Source: an uncultured bacterium
Lineage (GTDB): Bacteria > Verrucomicrobiota > Kiritimatiellia > RFP12 > UBA1067
Direction: 5' to 3'
Length of the DNA: 50,026 nt
Assembly (NCBI GenBank): GCA_902780865.1
Contig: CACZHC010000019.1
Location: 1-50,026, forward strand
The notes under the pieces: generated by a model
Databases searched by the model: none
What the model saw: the letters and a program-made list of their open reading frames with translations, nothing else
What the model was told of the DNA's origin: nothing
Made by a program: the position numbers and the translations under genes
Shown here: positions 1 through 9,741 of the stretch, piece after piece
Layout: the number at the start of each line of letters is the position of its first letter
How positions within the stretch are numbered: position 1 is the stretch's first letter

Positions 1-3000
1 TCGTATTTCAGCTGGCTGCGCGAGGCAATCCGGCTTGGATTCCTTGTCCAGGCGCCAGAAGGTGCGTTCCATCCGGCCCAAAGCGGTTCGCTTCCCCAGC
101 TTCTGACGAAGCATCCGCAGCTTCTGGAAACGATATACGATCACGGACACTACATGGGCGCCGATCCCGGCAGCGATCTTGGACTGGCGCTCTTGGACGC
201 GAAGCGCAGTCCGCTGTTTATGTACGGCGGCAAGACGGGCTTCTTCATGCCAGAACTGAACCGCGAGCCTGGTCCTGATCCGTACAACAACCGGGTGAAG
301 GAAGGTTTCCGCAGATGGGCGGAGCGGAAATACGGAACGCTGGACGAGGCGAACGGAGTTTGGAAGACGTCCTTCAAAACTTGGGATGACGTCGTCATGC
401 CGCATACAATTGGAGAGTGCGTGACGGACGCATCCTCATATGCAAAGCCCGGCTGGCAGGCCAATCTGCCGATCGTCCGCGACATCCGCAACAAGCGCGC
501 CGCGATGCGCGCGAAGGAGAAGCGCGAAACGCCGGAGATGTACTGGGACTGGATGCTCTACGTGCAGGAAGACACCACCGCCGCCACGCGCAGGGAATTC
601 GAACATGCGCGCAGGTTCGCGCCCGGCGCGCTCTTCGGTACGGACGTGCGCGGACACCAGAGTGCGCGCGACAACTACGCGGCCTATGATCCCATTGCCA
701 TTGACGCTATGGCGGACATATTCTACATCCATTCCTCCGGCTTCAAGTGCTATGACTACGGCAGGCGTCCGTTTGAGCCGAATACGCTGCACGACGCGAT
801 ATGCTGGCCGCTTTTCACGTGCCGCTATTTCAAGTGCAACACGACAAAGCCCATCGTCAATTCCGAGGACATCGTCGAAGACGTGATATCGGCCGCGCCG
901 TCCGAGGAGGCGATGAGGGTGAACGACCTTGCGAAGCTGTGCGAGCGGCGGTACGGCGTCCGGGATCGTTCCGACGGGAAGAGACTGCTGTCCTGCGATT
1001 TCACGCTGGCGTCCATCCTCGAGAACGACCGCGCCGACGGCTCGAAGCGGTTTTATGTGGCGGGACGCGCCGCCGCGCCGTTTAATGTCGTACTGAACGG
1101 CAAGTATCTGGGAAGGGCTGCCGCAAAGGGTGCGTTCTTCAAGTACGACGTCACGAATGCGATCAAGTTCGGCGACAACGAGAAGAATGCCCTTGTTCTT
1201 GCACTCGACAAGGGCGAAGAGCCGCCGGCTGACCCCGGCTGCCGCATCCTGACGCAGGACACGCTGGGCCAGTCTGGCGTCTACGGGAAGAAGCACTACA
1301 CGTCGCAGTACTGGAGCTATCTGACGGAAGGACAGTCCGCCGCCATCGTCTGGCACTGGAACAAGTCGGAGCGCCTTCGCCTGTACCAGGCCGCACTCGC
1401 GAAGAAATTGGCGGCCGCCGCGGAAATCGTCCTGCCTGCCGTCCGTTTCAGGAAGGAGAATGTCGCATTCCTCTACAGCTACGCTGCAGGTGTCGGGCTT
1501 CCGGCGTCGCAGGAGAGCCGTCACCATGAATTGATGGATTGGGCCGGCGCGCTGGAGTTCTCCGGGCATCGTTTCGACGTCTTGGGTGAAGAGTGCTTCC
1601 GCAAGGTCGCGGCAGACTATTCCGTCATCGTCGCACCGGATGTCTGGTGTGCGTTCGACGAGACGGTTGAGGCCGCAAAAGAATATGTGCGGCGCGGCGG
1701 AACCCTCGTCGTCACGCCGGGCAGTCTCGGCAAGACCTTTTCACGCTACCGCGACAGCGGTTTTGCCGCGTTTGCGTCGGGCGACACGGGCAGGGGGCGT
1801 GTCGTCGTACTTGATAAGGGGTTGGACATGAAGACGCTTGCGGGACGTCTTGCGCCGATTCTGCCTGCACCGGAGCTTAAGGTGGAGATCGCGCCGTCCG
1901 GCGAGTTCCCCTGCGTCGAGCGGCTCCTGGTCGGTGACGTCGCGCGCAAAGTGCTGTATATGCAGAACTGGGGCGGACTCGACCAGACGTGCCGCGTTAC
2001 GCTGCCCGAAGAGATGCGCGGATGGAAGCTGACGCGCATGGAGGGCGAATTCATCCGCACATCGGACGGCGTCGAAACGACCATCGAAGGGTCGCAGGGT
2101 GTCGCCGTCTGCGTCCTTTCCGCACCGGGGGCGGAAGTTCCGGACTTCAAACTGTCCGACGCGGAGAAAAAGAAGATTCGCTACGTCCAGAATCTCATGC
2201 AGTTCAATCATCCCGCACCGGGAAAGAAGCGTGTCCTCTTCGCGCTGGACGGTCCGGAGCCGGGCGGTGTCGTCAATCCGTACGCCCGCCATCCCTACAC
2301 CGGAGTCGAACTTTTCCCGCACGAGATCGAAGCCGTCCGTGCGCTGGGTGCCGAAATCGATGCGATCCATCCCATGGCCTGGACGCCGGAACTCATCTCC
2401 CAATACGCGGCGGTCGTCGTGACGGAAGGGAACTCTCTTGACTACTGGCAGGCGCTCTTTGGCAAGCCGGAGTTCAGAAAGATGCTTTCGGACTATGTGC
2501 AAGGCGGCGGCGCGCTTCTTGCGGAAATCTACACGGGGCGTTCGCTGAACGCCAACATGTCCTTCTTTGCGCTTGGCAAGGAGGCCTGGGGCGTCGAGAT
2601 TCCATGGACGAAGAATCCGCCCCGCGACGCCACGTCCTTCGGATTCGGCGATCCGCGCCAGATTCTCACGGCCGCACTCGGTGCGCATCCGATTGCCGAG
2701 GGCGTCGGAAAGGTGCAACTGTTCGCCCTTACTCCCCTCAAGTTCGCGGACAGTTCGCGAATGGAGAAGGTTGTGTCTCTTCCGAAGACTTCTTCCATGC
2801 CAGGCGCATGCGCAGTCGCGGCGCAGTCATTTGGGAAAGGGCGCGTCGTTGTAAGCGCCGATCCGATGGCGTTCCAGCCCTACCGCATATTGGAGGCGGA
2901 CAATGCGTCGCTTCTTCTCAACACGTTGGGATGGCTTCTTGGCGAGCCGGTGACATCCGCGTCCCGCGCCGCCTTCAAGGATCAATGCAGAATACTGGAA

Positions 3001-3003
3001 TGA
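1..3003 (+). CDS. GH42-like beta-galactosidase-type protein, 5' end missing
   Basis: The reading frame is open from the first base, so the gene starts upstream of the window and the first internal Met (base 154) should not be taken as its start. About 1000 residues are visible. The segment around residues 100-125 (WAERKYGTLDEAN, then a Trp/Lys-rich stretch) matches the GH42 pattern in which a short-chain Tyr-Gly motif precedes a conserved Asn and Trp. Residues from about 490 to 680 resemble the GH42 trimerisation (class I amidotransferase-like) domain, and residues from about 740 to the end resemble a second ThuA/GATase-like fold. NSE near base 860 is a possible catalytic Glu, but this is a guess. 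The stop (3001-3003) merges with the ribosome-binding site of the next gene, so the two are probably co-transcribed. Family assignment is moderate, and substrate is unknown. Confidence 0.7.
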   Translation, partial: SYFSWLREAIRLGFLVQAPEGAFHPAQSGSLPQLLTKHPQLLETIYDHGHYMGADPGSDLGLALLDAKRSPLFMYGGKTGFFMPELNREPGPDPYNNRVKEGFRRWAERKYGTLDEANGVWKTSFKTWDDVVMPHTIGECVTDASSYAKPGWQANLPIVRDIRNKRAAMRAKEKRETPEMYWDWMLYVQEDTTAATRREFEHARRFAPGALFGTDVRGHQSARDNYAAYDPIAIDAMADIFYIHSSGFKCYDYGRRPFEPNTLHDAICWPLFTCRYFKCNTTKPIVNSEDIVEDVISAAPSEEAMRVNDLAKLCERRYGVRDRSDGKRLLSCDFTLASILENDRADGSKRFYVAGRAAAPFNVVLNGKYLGRAAAKGAFFKYDVTNAIKFGDNEKNALVLALDKGEEPPADPGCRILTQDTLGQSGVYGKKHYTSQYWSYLTEGQSAAIVWHWNKSERLRLYQAALAKKLAAAAEIVLPAVRFRKENVAFLYSYAAGVGLPASQESRHHELMDWAGALEFSGHRFDVLGEECFRKVAADYSVIVAPDVWCAFDETVEAAKEYVRRGGTLVVTPGSLGKTFSRYRDSGFAAFASGDTGRGRVVVLDKGLDMKTLAGRLAPILPAPELKVEIAPSGEFPCVERLLVGDVARKVLYMQNWGGLDQTCRVTLPEEMRGWKLTRMEGEFIRTSDGVETTIEGSQGVAVCVLSAPGAEVPDFKLSDAEKKKIRYVQNLMQFNHPAPGKKRVLFALDGPEPGGVVNPYARHPYTGVELFPHEIEAVRALGAEIDAIHPMAWTPELISQYAAVVVTEGNSLDYWQALFGKPEFRKMLSDYVQGGGALLAEIYTGRSLNANMSFFALGKEAWGVEIPWTKNPPRDATSFGFGDPRQILTAALGAHPIAEGVGKVQLFALTPLKFADSSRMEKVVSLPKTSSMPGACAVAAQSFGKGRVVVSADPMAFQPYRILEADNASLLLNTLGWLLGEPVTSASRAAFKDQCRILE

Positions 3004-3012
3004 GGTAAAATT

Positions 3013-5032
3013 ATGCAGTGGAAATTTAAATGGGCAACGCTGGCCATATTGGCGACGTTCAGCGCAGCGCTCGCGGCTGACCATGGGACAAACAGTCCGT
3101 TGACGGTTTCTTCGCCCGACGGAAGGCTTCAGGCCGTCTTCAGTACGGACGACGGAGGAATGCGCTGGTCGCTCCTTCGCGACGGGAAGACACTGGTGAA
3201 GCCCTCCGCGATGGGGTTCAGATTCGCGGTCGGGAACGACTGCGACAAAGACGCCGCGGAACTTTCCGCGATGAGAGTTGCGGGCGTGCGTCGCTCAAGT
3301 GCCGACACGACATGGGAGACGTCTCTCTATCGGCGCGGCAAGGTGCGCGACCGCTACAACGAACTCGTCGTCGAACTTGAAGAGGAGGAAGCGCGCGCCG
3401 CGCGAATCGAACTCGGCGGAACGACCGTCGAGAAACATCCGCGGCGGATGGACATCGTGTTCAGGGCGTATGACGAGGGTGTTGCTTTCCGATATTCATT
3501 CCCGCGCCAGGCCGCCTTCGACGGCTTCCAGATAAAGGATGAGCTTACAGAATGGCGATTCGAGCCGGACACCCTGGCGTGGACCACGACCTATGCGAGC
3601 GAACAGAATTGTGGAAACGCGAGGTGCCACGATCGCGCTGTGCGAGGCGGCGCTATCCAACTGGGCTGGGCTTTTCTACCGCGCGGCGAACCGCGACGGT
3701 GACACGCGCCTCGTCGCGTCACTATCGAAGATACCTCCGAGCCACGCGGCGACGGCGGACGTGGCGGTAATCGCTACCGCTCCGGCCGCGAGCCCATGGC
3801 GGGTCGCGATCGTCGGAGACGACGCTCTGGACCTTATCCGCAAGAACGACATCATCGTCAATTTGAATCCTCCGCCGGATCCGTCGATCGACTTCTCGTT
3901 CGTCAAGCCCGGCGCGAGCACATGGGACTGGTGGGTCGAGTCGAACAACTCGCTCTCGACGGAGCTCACGCTGAAGCTCGTTGATTTCGCCGCCGAGATG
4001 GGCTGGCCGTACCACACGATCGACGGCGGATGGTACGGCTTCGCGCGGCGTCCCAACCACGGACCCAACGTCCGGCTTGAGCCGCGAAAGGGTTTTGACT
4101 TGGAGCGAATCGTCTCGCACGCGAAGGAGAAGGGCGTGGGAATATGGGTCTGGATACACTGGATGGAGATCGAGGATGTCGGCATTGAAGAGACGTTTTC
4201 GCGCCTTGAGAAGTGGGGCGTCTCCGGCGTGAAGACGGACTTCCTCGAACGTCAGGACCAGGAGATCGTGAACTGGTGCGAACGCGTCTGCCGCGTGGCC
4301 GCGCGCCACAGGATCATGGTCAACTTCCACGGGTCGTTCAAGTCGACCGGCGCGGAGCGCACATGGCCCAACATGATCACGCGCGAGGCCGTTCTTGGGA
4401 ACGAGGCGAACATCTTCAACCGCAAGAATACGCCCGAACACTGTGCGACGCTGCCGTTCACAAGATTTCTGCTCGGACCTGCCGACTTCACGCCAGGCGG
4501 GTTCTGCAACGTCTATTCAAGGGACTTCGCGCCGCAGGTCGCGAAAGGCCATCGCTACGGCGACGAGACGGACCGCTGCCCGCACTGGGCGGAGGAGATG
4601 GGAACGCGCGCCCACTCGCTCGCGCAGTGTATCCAGTTCGACTCGCCGCTTATGACGCTCTGCGACTGGCCGGAGCGCTATCGCGGCGCGGACGGGATAG
4701 AGGCGCTGCGCCGCCTTCCCGCCGCGTGGAAAGATACGCGCCCCGTCGCCGGCAGGTGCGGGGAGTACTATGCGGTTGTCCGCGAGACTCACGACGGAAG
4801 GTTCTATTTCGCCGCGACGACCGTCAGTGCGAGGACTGTCGATCTTCCTCTTGATTTTCTCGGCGACGGCGAATGGAAAATGACCGTATACGCGGACGAT
4901 CCGGCGAAGACTCCGTCAGATGCCAAGGCGCTTTCCGTCTCCACGCGCACCGTCCGCAAGGGCGGCAGAGAGAGTTTCGCCATGTGCGACGAGGGCGGCA
5001 CAGTCGCCATATTCGAGCCCGTAAATCTTTAA
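3013..5032 (+). pseudogene. GH97 glycoside hydrolase gene interrupted by a frameshift
   Basis: Two overlapping frames together make one GH97 protein of about 670 residues, the usual family length. The first frame (3013-3702) starts with a signal peptide (lysines, then ATLAILATFSAALA) and carries the N-terminal beta-sandwich beginning SPDGRLQAVFS. The second frame, open up to 5032, carries the catalytic barrel. The switch lies between about 3606 (after YASEQ) and about 3630 (before TIALCEAALSNW). In the barrel, KTDF (Asp at 4238-4240) matches the nucleophile of retaining GH97 enzymes, and TREAV (Glu at 4385-4387) matches the acid/base region, suggesting alpha-galactosidase-type chemistry rather than the inverting SusB type. 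The ATG at 3013 is 9 bases after the previous stop, with GAGG at the junction. The break could be a real mutation, a programmed shift or an assembly error. The catalytic half shows no further damage. Confidence 0.8.
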
Positions 5033-5072
5033 CTGTCGATGTGTCGTTGTGTGCACGTTTTTCACAACATGA

Positions 5073-5078
5073 TATAAT
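5073..5078 (+). promoter_or_regulatory. -10 box (TATAAT) of a probably leaderless promoter
   Basis: TATAAT ends six bases before the ATG at 5085, so transcription would begin at or next to the start codon. There is no Shine-Dalgarno-like sequence before that ATG and no convincing -35 box at 16-18 bases. The 52-base gap after the GH97 gene holds nothing else. Confidence 0.6.
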
Positions 5079-5084
5079 ACCACT

Positions 5085-6473
5085 ATGAAAAAAATTCTTT
5101 TATATGCTTCGGTTGCATGCGTCGCCTGTCATCTGCATGCTGGGGTACTGGACAACGCCTGGATAAAGGGCACTACCGACAAGGATCCGCTTTCGTACGG
5201 TCCGAACGAGGAGATGGTCTTTACACTTGAGCCCGTAGGCGTCGAAGGCGAAATTCCGGAGGGCGAATATTTCCTTTCGTGGAAGCGCACCGATGATTAC
5301 GGAAAACTCGAGAGCGGCGAAGTGCCGTTCACCGGAGAGCCTTTCGTGTACAAGACCAGTCTCGACAGGCCGGGCTTCGTGCGGCTCGATGCGTATGTCG
5401 TCGACAAAGACCGCCAGCGCGTTGTCAAGACGTTCACGGGTGACGCGACGACGCCCGAGGGCAGAAAAGCGATGAACGAGTTCGAGAGGATGAAGAAGAA
5501 CGTGTTCTTCGACGGCGGCGCGGGGGTGAATGTCGATTCGCTCGCACTTTCGCCGGACGTCGAGCCGAAGGACTTCGATGAATTCTGGGCGCGCCAGTTT
5601 GCACGGCTTGACAAGGTGCCGATCCGCGACGAACGTATCGAGATTCCGTGCCGCAATTCCAAGGCCCGGCTGTTTGCTGTGCGCATAGACTGCGCCGGGC
5701 TGAGACCTGTCACCGGATATCTTTCGGTTCCTAAGGCGGTTGACGAAGGGGCGACTTTCCCATGCCGCCTTGAGACGCATGGCTACAGCGCCGACAGGTG
5801 CACTCACCAGGCGCCGACATGGGTGAGCGACGGCGAAATCGTCCTGAACATCAATGCGCACGGACTGAAGCTCGTCGAATTCGGCGCGACCGATGCCGAC
5901 ACAAAGGCGCTCAGATGGGAAGTGCGTTCGAACGGAAAGACTTACGCGTTCGACCCCGAGCAGAACAAGGATCCGGAAACGGCGTATTTCAACGGCATGG
6001 TCCTGCGCGTCAAACGCGCTCTCCAGTATTTGAAGACGTGCAAAGGCTGGAACGGAAAGGATCTCTACGCCTCTGGCGGCAGCCAGGGTGGACTTCAGAC
6101 CATCTGGGCGGCGGCCTGCGGCGAGGGGGTGACCCGTGCGGATTCGAGCATTACATGGTGCTGCGACATGGTGATGAACGATGTCCGCAACGCTTACAAG
6201 GCCGCTTCAGGCGGATGGTACATTCCTTTTACGAAAGGCATTGCCTACTACGATGCCGTCGTGTGGGCGAAGCGCATCCCGAAGACCTGCCGTACAATCA
6301 TTCCCAGAGCCGGACTTGGCGACTACACCTGTCCGCCGATGGGCCTTGCCAAGCTGTACAATGCCATTCCTGGAAACAAGTCCATCGTCTGGGTCCAGGG
6401 ATCCGAACACGGCTATGTTCCGCCCATGTACGAAGGCCGCGATTTCAAACGCGAGTGCGACATCGCGAAATAG
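5085..6473 (+). CDS. Secreted CE7-like acetyl xylan esterase
   Basis: This 462-residue protein is predicted to remove acetyl groups from polysaccharide side chains outside the cytoplasm. It begins with a short signal peptide (KKILLYASVACVACHLHA). An N-terminal beta domain of about 150 residues precedes an alpha/beta hydrolase domain like the AXE1/CE7 family. The nucleophile elbow is GGSQGG (Ser333), followed by GLGDYTCPP (Asp413) and EHGY (His442), a complete Ser-Asp-His triad in family order and spacing. The ATG at 5085 was chosen because the signal peptide begins there and a -10 box sits just upstream, implying a leaderless message. De-acetylation fits the neighbouring glycosidases, since acetyl groups block their access. 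The natural substrate is not shown by the sequence. Confidence 0.85.
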   Translation: MKKILLYASVACVACHLHAGVLDNAWIKGTTDKDPLSYGPNEEMVFTLEPVGVEGEIPEGEYFLSWKRTDDYGKLESGEVPFTGEPFVYKTSLDRPGFVRLDAYVVDKDRQRVVKTFTGDATTPEGRKAMNEFERMKKNVFFDGGAGVNVDSLALSPDVEPKDFDEFWARQFARLDKVPIRDERIEIPCRNSKARLFAVRIDCAGLRPVTGYLSVPKAVDEGATFPCRLETHGYSADRCTHQAPTWVSDGEIVLNINAHGLKLVEFGATDADTKALRWEVRSNGKTYAFDPEQNKDPETAYFNGMVLRVKRALQYLKTCKGWNGKDLYASGGSQGGLQTIWAAACGEGVTRADSSITWCCDMVMNDVRNAYKAASGGWYIPFTKGIAYYDAVVWAKRIPKTCRTIIPRAGLGDYTCPPMGLAKLYNAIPGNKSIVWVQGSEHGYVPPMYEGRDFKRECDIAK

Positions 6474-6533
6474 CCATTTGACTGCCTTGCGCATGACGAT
6501 CACCGGGAAGAATATTCTTTATGTGTTTAGACC

Positions 6534-6608
6534 TTCGCAATATGAGCGATTTAATTTGCGTAATATAAGCGATTTGTGTTGCGTAAAGGGGTTGGTACTT
6601 GATACAAT
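6534..6608 (+). promoter_or_regulatory. Operator-like direct repeats and promoter before the propeller gene
   Basis: The 144-base gap between 6473 and 6618 is A+T-rich. It holds two near-identical motifs, AATATGAGCGATTT (from 6539) and AATATAAGCGATTT (from 6562), 23 bases apart. TTGCGTAA occurs at 6556 and again at 6579, also 23 bases apart, with TTCGCAA at 6534. About two helical turns between sites is typical of a dimeric AraC-type regulator. The last TTGCGT (6579-6584) can serve as a -35 box for TACAAT at 6603-6608 with an 18-base spacer. The start codon at 6618 follows within 10 bases, so the message would have almost no leader. A related palindrome lies at 24419-24438 beside a XylR-like regulator gene. 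Confidence 0.55.
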
Positions 6609-6617
6609 GGTTGCGAT

Positions 6618-9600
6618 ATGAAAAAACACTCAATTGTTCCCTTCTGTTCGTCGGCTCTCATCGTCGTTTCGTTCGCGTCTTTCGCCGTCGAGATACCGGT
6701 TGATGTGCCGGAACGCGGCTATGTGTCGATCCAGGTCTGCGACGCGCAAGGCGCGATCGTGAGCAGCGCGGTCAGTCCGGAACCGCTCGAAAAGGGCGCG
6801 CGCACAGTCGAATGGGATATGCGCGACACGATCGACGGCAACAAACTCGGAACGGGCGAATACACGTACAAGGCGGTGTGGATTCCAGATCACACGCTCA
6901 CCTATCGCGGATGCTTCTACCCGACGCCTCTTCCTGACGGCCAGACGCCGTGGCACAACGCCCGCTCCGGCGGCGGCGGATGGCTCGCCGACCATTTCGC
7001 GCCGAAGTCGATCGTGCGCGTGGGCGATTTCATGTACATCACCGCGATGTGCGAGGCCGCGCACGGACTCATCAAGTGCGACAAGGACCTCAACAAGCTC
7101 TGGGGCACGCGGCACTGGGTCTTCAACACGCCGTTCACGTCCGCAGCTGAAGGCGATACCTACTACGGCTTCAAGAATGGCGTCAAGAAGGTCGACTCTC
7201 GCACCGATCAGCTCGGCGGGGTGAAGACGATGGCGAAAGGGCAGTCCTTCGCGGTGATAGGCGACAAGGCGTATTTCAGCGAAGGCGATGCGGTAAACGT
7301 CTGGGACTTCTCGGAGAAGTCGGACGCAGAAACGGAAAAGCCGCTCGACACGATTCCCGTGCCCAAGGCCGGGCAGATTCGGAAGATGCCGAACGGCAAG
7401 CTGCTGCTTTGGAGCGACAAAGACGTCGTGCGACTTGATCCAGAGACGAAGACGCTGAAAACAGTGCTCAAAGACGCGGCCGAAAATCCCGGTGGCCTTG
7501 CCGTGCGCGAAGATGGCGTCTTCGCCGTAGGCGACTGCGGGAAGCATGTCGTGACCGTCTATGGACGCGATCTCAAGCCAATCCGTATGCTCGGGAAGGG
7601 CGGGCGGCGTCCGGTAGGTCCGTGGGACGAAGACACGCTCGAAGATCCGTTCGGCATCGAGTTCGGTCCCGACGGACGGCTCTGGATCTGCGAGCAGAGC
7701 CAGCAGCCGAAGCGTGTGGGCGTCTGGAACATCGACACCGGACATTGCGAGAAGTCTGTCGTCGGTCCCACTAACTACGGCGGCGGCGGAACGCTCGACC
7801 CTGATGATGCGAACCGCGCGTTCTGGGGGTATCTCGAACTCACGAAGGGAACGGACGGCAAGTACCGCCCCGCGCGGATATTCTTCCGCCCGGGCGAGGA
7901 AGGCTGCGGTCCGTGGGGAGGAGTTCCGACCTACGCCTTCCGCGCGCGCGGAAAGCTCTGGTTCACCGACCAGCAGAACGTAATGGGCAACGGCGGGAAC
8001 ATACTCTATGTCTACGAGAACGATCGCGCGCGTGCTGTCGCGGCATGGGGCAATGCGAACTTCCTCGCATCGAAGCTCCCTGAGTTCAAGGGGAAGAACT
8101 TCGCCTTCTCGTGGACCGATCTCAACGACGACGGAAAGATCACCGCCGATGAATGTGTGATCGACGAGCACGTCAAAGGGCTCGGCACCGGCTGGGTCAA
8201 CCGCGTGAACGAAAACTTTGAAATCGCGTTCGGATGCGACGGGTCGAAGATCGTCAAGTTCACGCCCGAGCGCTTCACCGAGAAGGGGTATCCCGTGTAC
8301 GCGCATCTTGGCGAGCCGATTCCTGCGCCGTTCGTTCCCGCGCACCACCAGCAGCGTTCGGCAAGCTCGCACCTCGTCGACATGAAGGGGAATATCCTTA
8401 CGCTCTCGAAGCCGCTTATGTCCATAGCCCCCGACGGCACGGTGAACTTCCGCTACCGCAACCGCTGGCCGTCTCTCCACGACAGCCACGAGACGTCGGA
8501 GTCTGGTCGGAAGCTCGGCGAGCTTATCGGCACCACGCGCTTCTGGGGCGCGACGAAGCTCAATGACGACATCGGCGAAATCGTGTGCTTCAACTCAAAC
8601 CTCGGCTGCGCGTACCTGATGACCACTGACGGCATCTTCCTCGCTCAGCTCATGCAGGACCAGCGCTGCGGGCTTCACTGGTCGTATCCGCAGTTTCCCG
8701 ACTCGGACACCTTGAAGAAGACGTCGATGCAGGACGAGCACTTCCTCGGCGAGTTCCAGCGCACGAAGTTCGACGGTCGCGACGCGCTCGCGATCGTCTG
8801 CGGCAAGACGCATGCGTCGGTGATCGAGATCGGCGGACTTGAGCGCGCGCGACGGCTTAAAGGCGGCAAGTTCACCGTTTCCGCAAAGTCCCTTGTGGCG
8901 GCGCAGAAGTCGCAGGCCGACGCGGCGTTCGGTTCTTTCAAGCCGCCGGAGTTAGTTGTGAAGAAGACTGCGCCGCAGAAGCTTGACAAGAACGGACGTC
9001 CGCCTGAGGCGGTCTGGAGCGCCGGCATTTTGGTAGACGGACCGGCGGGCGACAAGTTCCGTCTCGCGCACGACGGCACGTATCTCTATTATGCCTACAC
9101 CTGCAAACGCAATGGCCAGCCGATGAAGAATGGCGGAAAGGATCCAACGACGTATTTCGAGACAGGCGGTGCGTTCGACTTGATGCTTCAGACGTCGTCT
9201 AAGGCGAAACCAGACCGCAGGGAAGGAGCGAAGGGCGACATACGGCTTCTCTTCGCACAGGTTGGCGGCAAGGTCGTTTGCGTAAAATACGACTACGTCG
9301 GCGCAAAAAGCGCGAAGAACGCGCATACGTTCGAGTCTCCAGTCGGCAAGCTCAAGGTTTCGTCCGTCTCCATAGAGCCGTCTGTCACCACATGGACCTA
9401 CGAAGGTCGCGGACACTGCACACTACGCGCTGTTATCCCGCTGGCGCTTCTCGGCAATGTCGACCTCCTCGGCGAGACGCGCGGCGATTTCGGGCGCATC
9501 GTAGGCGATTCGACTGGCACGGTGTCCGTCGAGCGCAGCTACTGGAGCAACAAGGCGACGTCGCTCATGAGCGACGAACCCACGCAGGCCGGCGTCGAGC

Positions 9601-9632
9601 CGCGGCTTTGGGGCAAGGTGCGGTTTGAGTAG
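6618..9632 (+). CDS. Large secreted beta-propeller protein with FlgD-like and CBM9-like domains
   Basis: This 1004-residue protein has a signal peptide (SSALIVVSFASFA). Residues ~25-98 form an FlgD-type Ig-like domain, including GTGEYTYKAVW. Residues ~110-750 look like an NHL/WD-type beta-propeller, with repeated Gly-Asp-rich strands such as EDPFGIEFGPDGRLW. Residues ~790-1004 resemble a CBM9/DOMON beta-sandwich that often binds sugar. DLNDDGKITADE (residues 501-512) is a canonical EF-hand-type calcium loop inside the propeller region. No catalytic motif is recognised, so a role as a polysaccharide-binding protein or a propeller lyase is possible but unproven. The protein at 11147-14764 is a paralog with a rearranged domain order. 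The ATG at 6618 directly starts the signal peptide and lacks a Shine-Dalgarno site, in line with the promoter just upstream. Confidence 0.75.
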   Translation: MKKHSIVPFCSSALIVVSFASFAVEIPVDVPERGYVSIQVCDAQGAIVSSAVSPEPLEKGARTVEWDMRDTIDGNKLGTGEYTYKAVWIPDHTLTYRGCFYPTPLPDGQTPWHNARSGGGGWLADHFAPKSIVRVGDFMYITAMCEAAHGLIKCDKDLNKLWGTRHWVFNTPFTSAAEGDTYYGFKNGVKKVDSRTDQLGGVKTMAKGQSFAVIGDKAYFSEGDAVNVWDFSEKSDAETEKPLDTIPVPKAGQIRKMPNGKLLLWSDKDVVRLDPETKTLKTVLKDAAENPGGLAVREDGVFAVGDCGKHVVTVYGRDLKPIRMLGKGGRRPVGPWDEDTLEDPFGIEFGPDGRLWICEQSQQPKRVGVWNIDTGHCEKSVVGPTNYGGGGTLDPDDANRAFWGYLELTKGTDGKYRPARIFFRPGEEGCGPWGGVPTYAFRARGKLWFTDQQNVMGNGGNILYVYENDRARAVAAWGNANFLASKLPEFKGKNFAFSWTDLNDDGKITADECVIDEHVKGLGTGWVNRVNENFEIAFGCDGSKIVKFTPERFTEKGYPVYAHLGEPIPAPFVPAHHQQRSASSHLVDMKGNILTLSKPLMSIAPDGTVNFRYRNRWPSLHDSHETSESGRKLGELIGTTRFWGATKLNDDIGEIVCFNSNLGCAYLMTTDGIFLAQLMQDQRCGLHWSYPQFPDSDTLKKTSMQDEHFLGEFQRTKFDGRDALAIVCGKTHASVIEIGGLERARRLKGGKFTVSAKSLVAAQKSQADAAFGSFKPPELVVKKTAPQKLDKNGRPPEAVWSAGILVDGPAGDKFRLAHDGTYLYYAYTCKRNGQPMKNGGKDPTTYFETGGAFDLMLQTSSKAKPDRREGAKGDIRLLFAQVGGKVVCVKYDYVGAKSAKNAHTFESPVGKLKVSSVSIEPSVTTWTYEGRGHCTLRAVIPLALLGNVDLLGETRGDFGRIVGDSTGTVSVERSYWSNKATSLMSDEPTQAGVEPRLWGKVRFE

Positions 9633-9736
9633 AAGTTTGAAGTTTGATGTTTGAAGTTTGATGTTTAAAGTTTGATGTTTAAAGTTTGATGTTTGATGTT
9701 TGAAGTAAGAAGTATGAAGTTGAATGTTTGAGGTTG
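9632..9736 (+). repeat. Heptanucleotide tandem array (GAWGTTT), about 15 units
   Basis: Fifteen consecutive 7-base units run from the final G of the previous stop codon to just before the next start. Most are GAAGTTT, GATGTTT or AAAGTTT. The units after 9702 degenerate to GAAGTAA, GAAGTAT, GAAGTTG, AATGTTT and GAGGTTG. The last unit supplies the GAGG that serves as the Shine-Dalgarno site for the ATG at 9742. A period of seven is not codon-compatible, and the array is intergenic. Confidence 0.9.
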
Positions 9737-9741
9737 AACGC

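Noticed and set aside
6630..8489. 619-codon open frame on the minus strand
   Set aside because: It is entirely opposite the propeller gene, with Arg/Val/Glu-rich composition and no start signal.
9632..9736. Possible CRISPR array
   Set aside because: The units are seven bases with no spacers; it is a simple tandem repeat and no cas gene is present.
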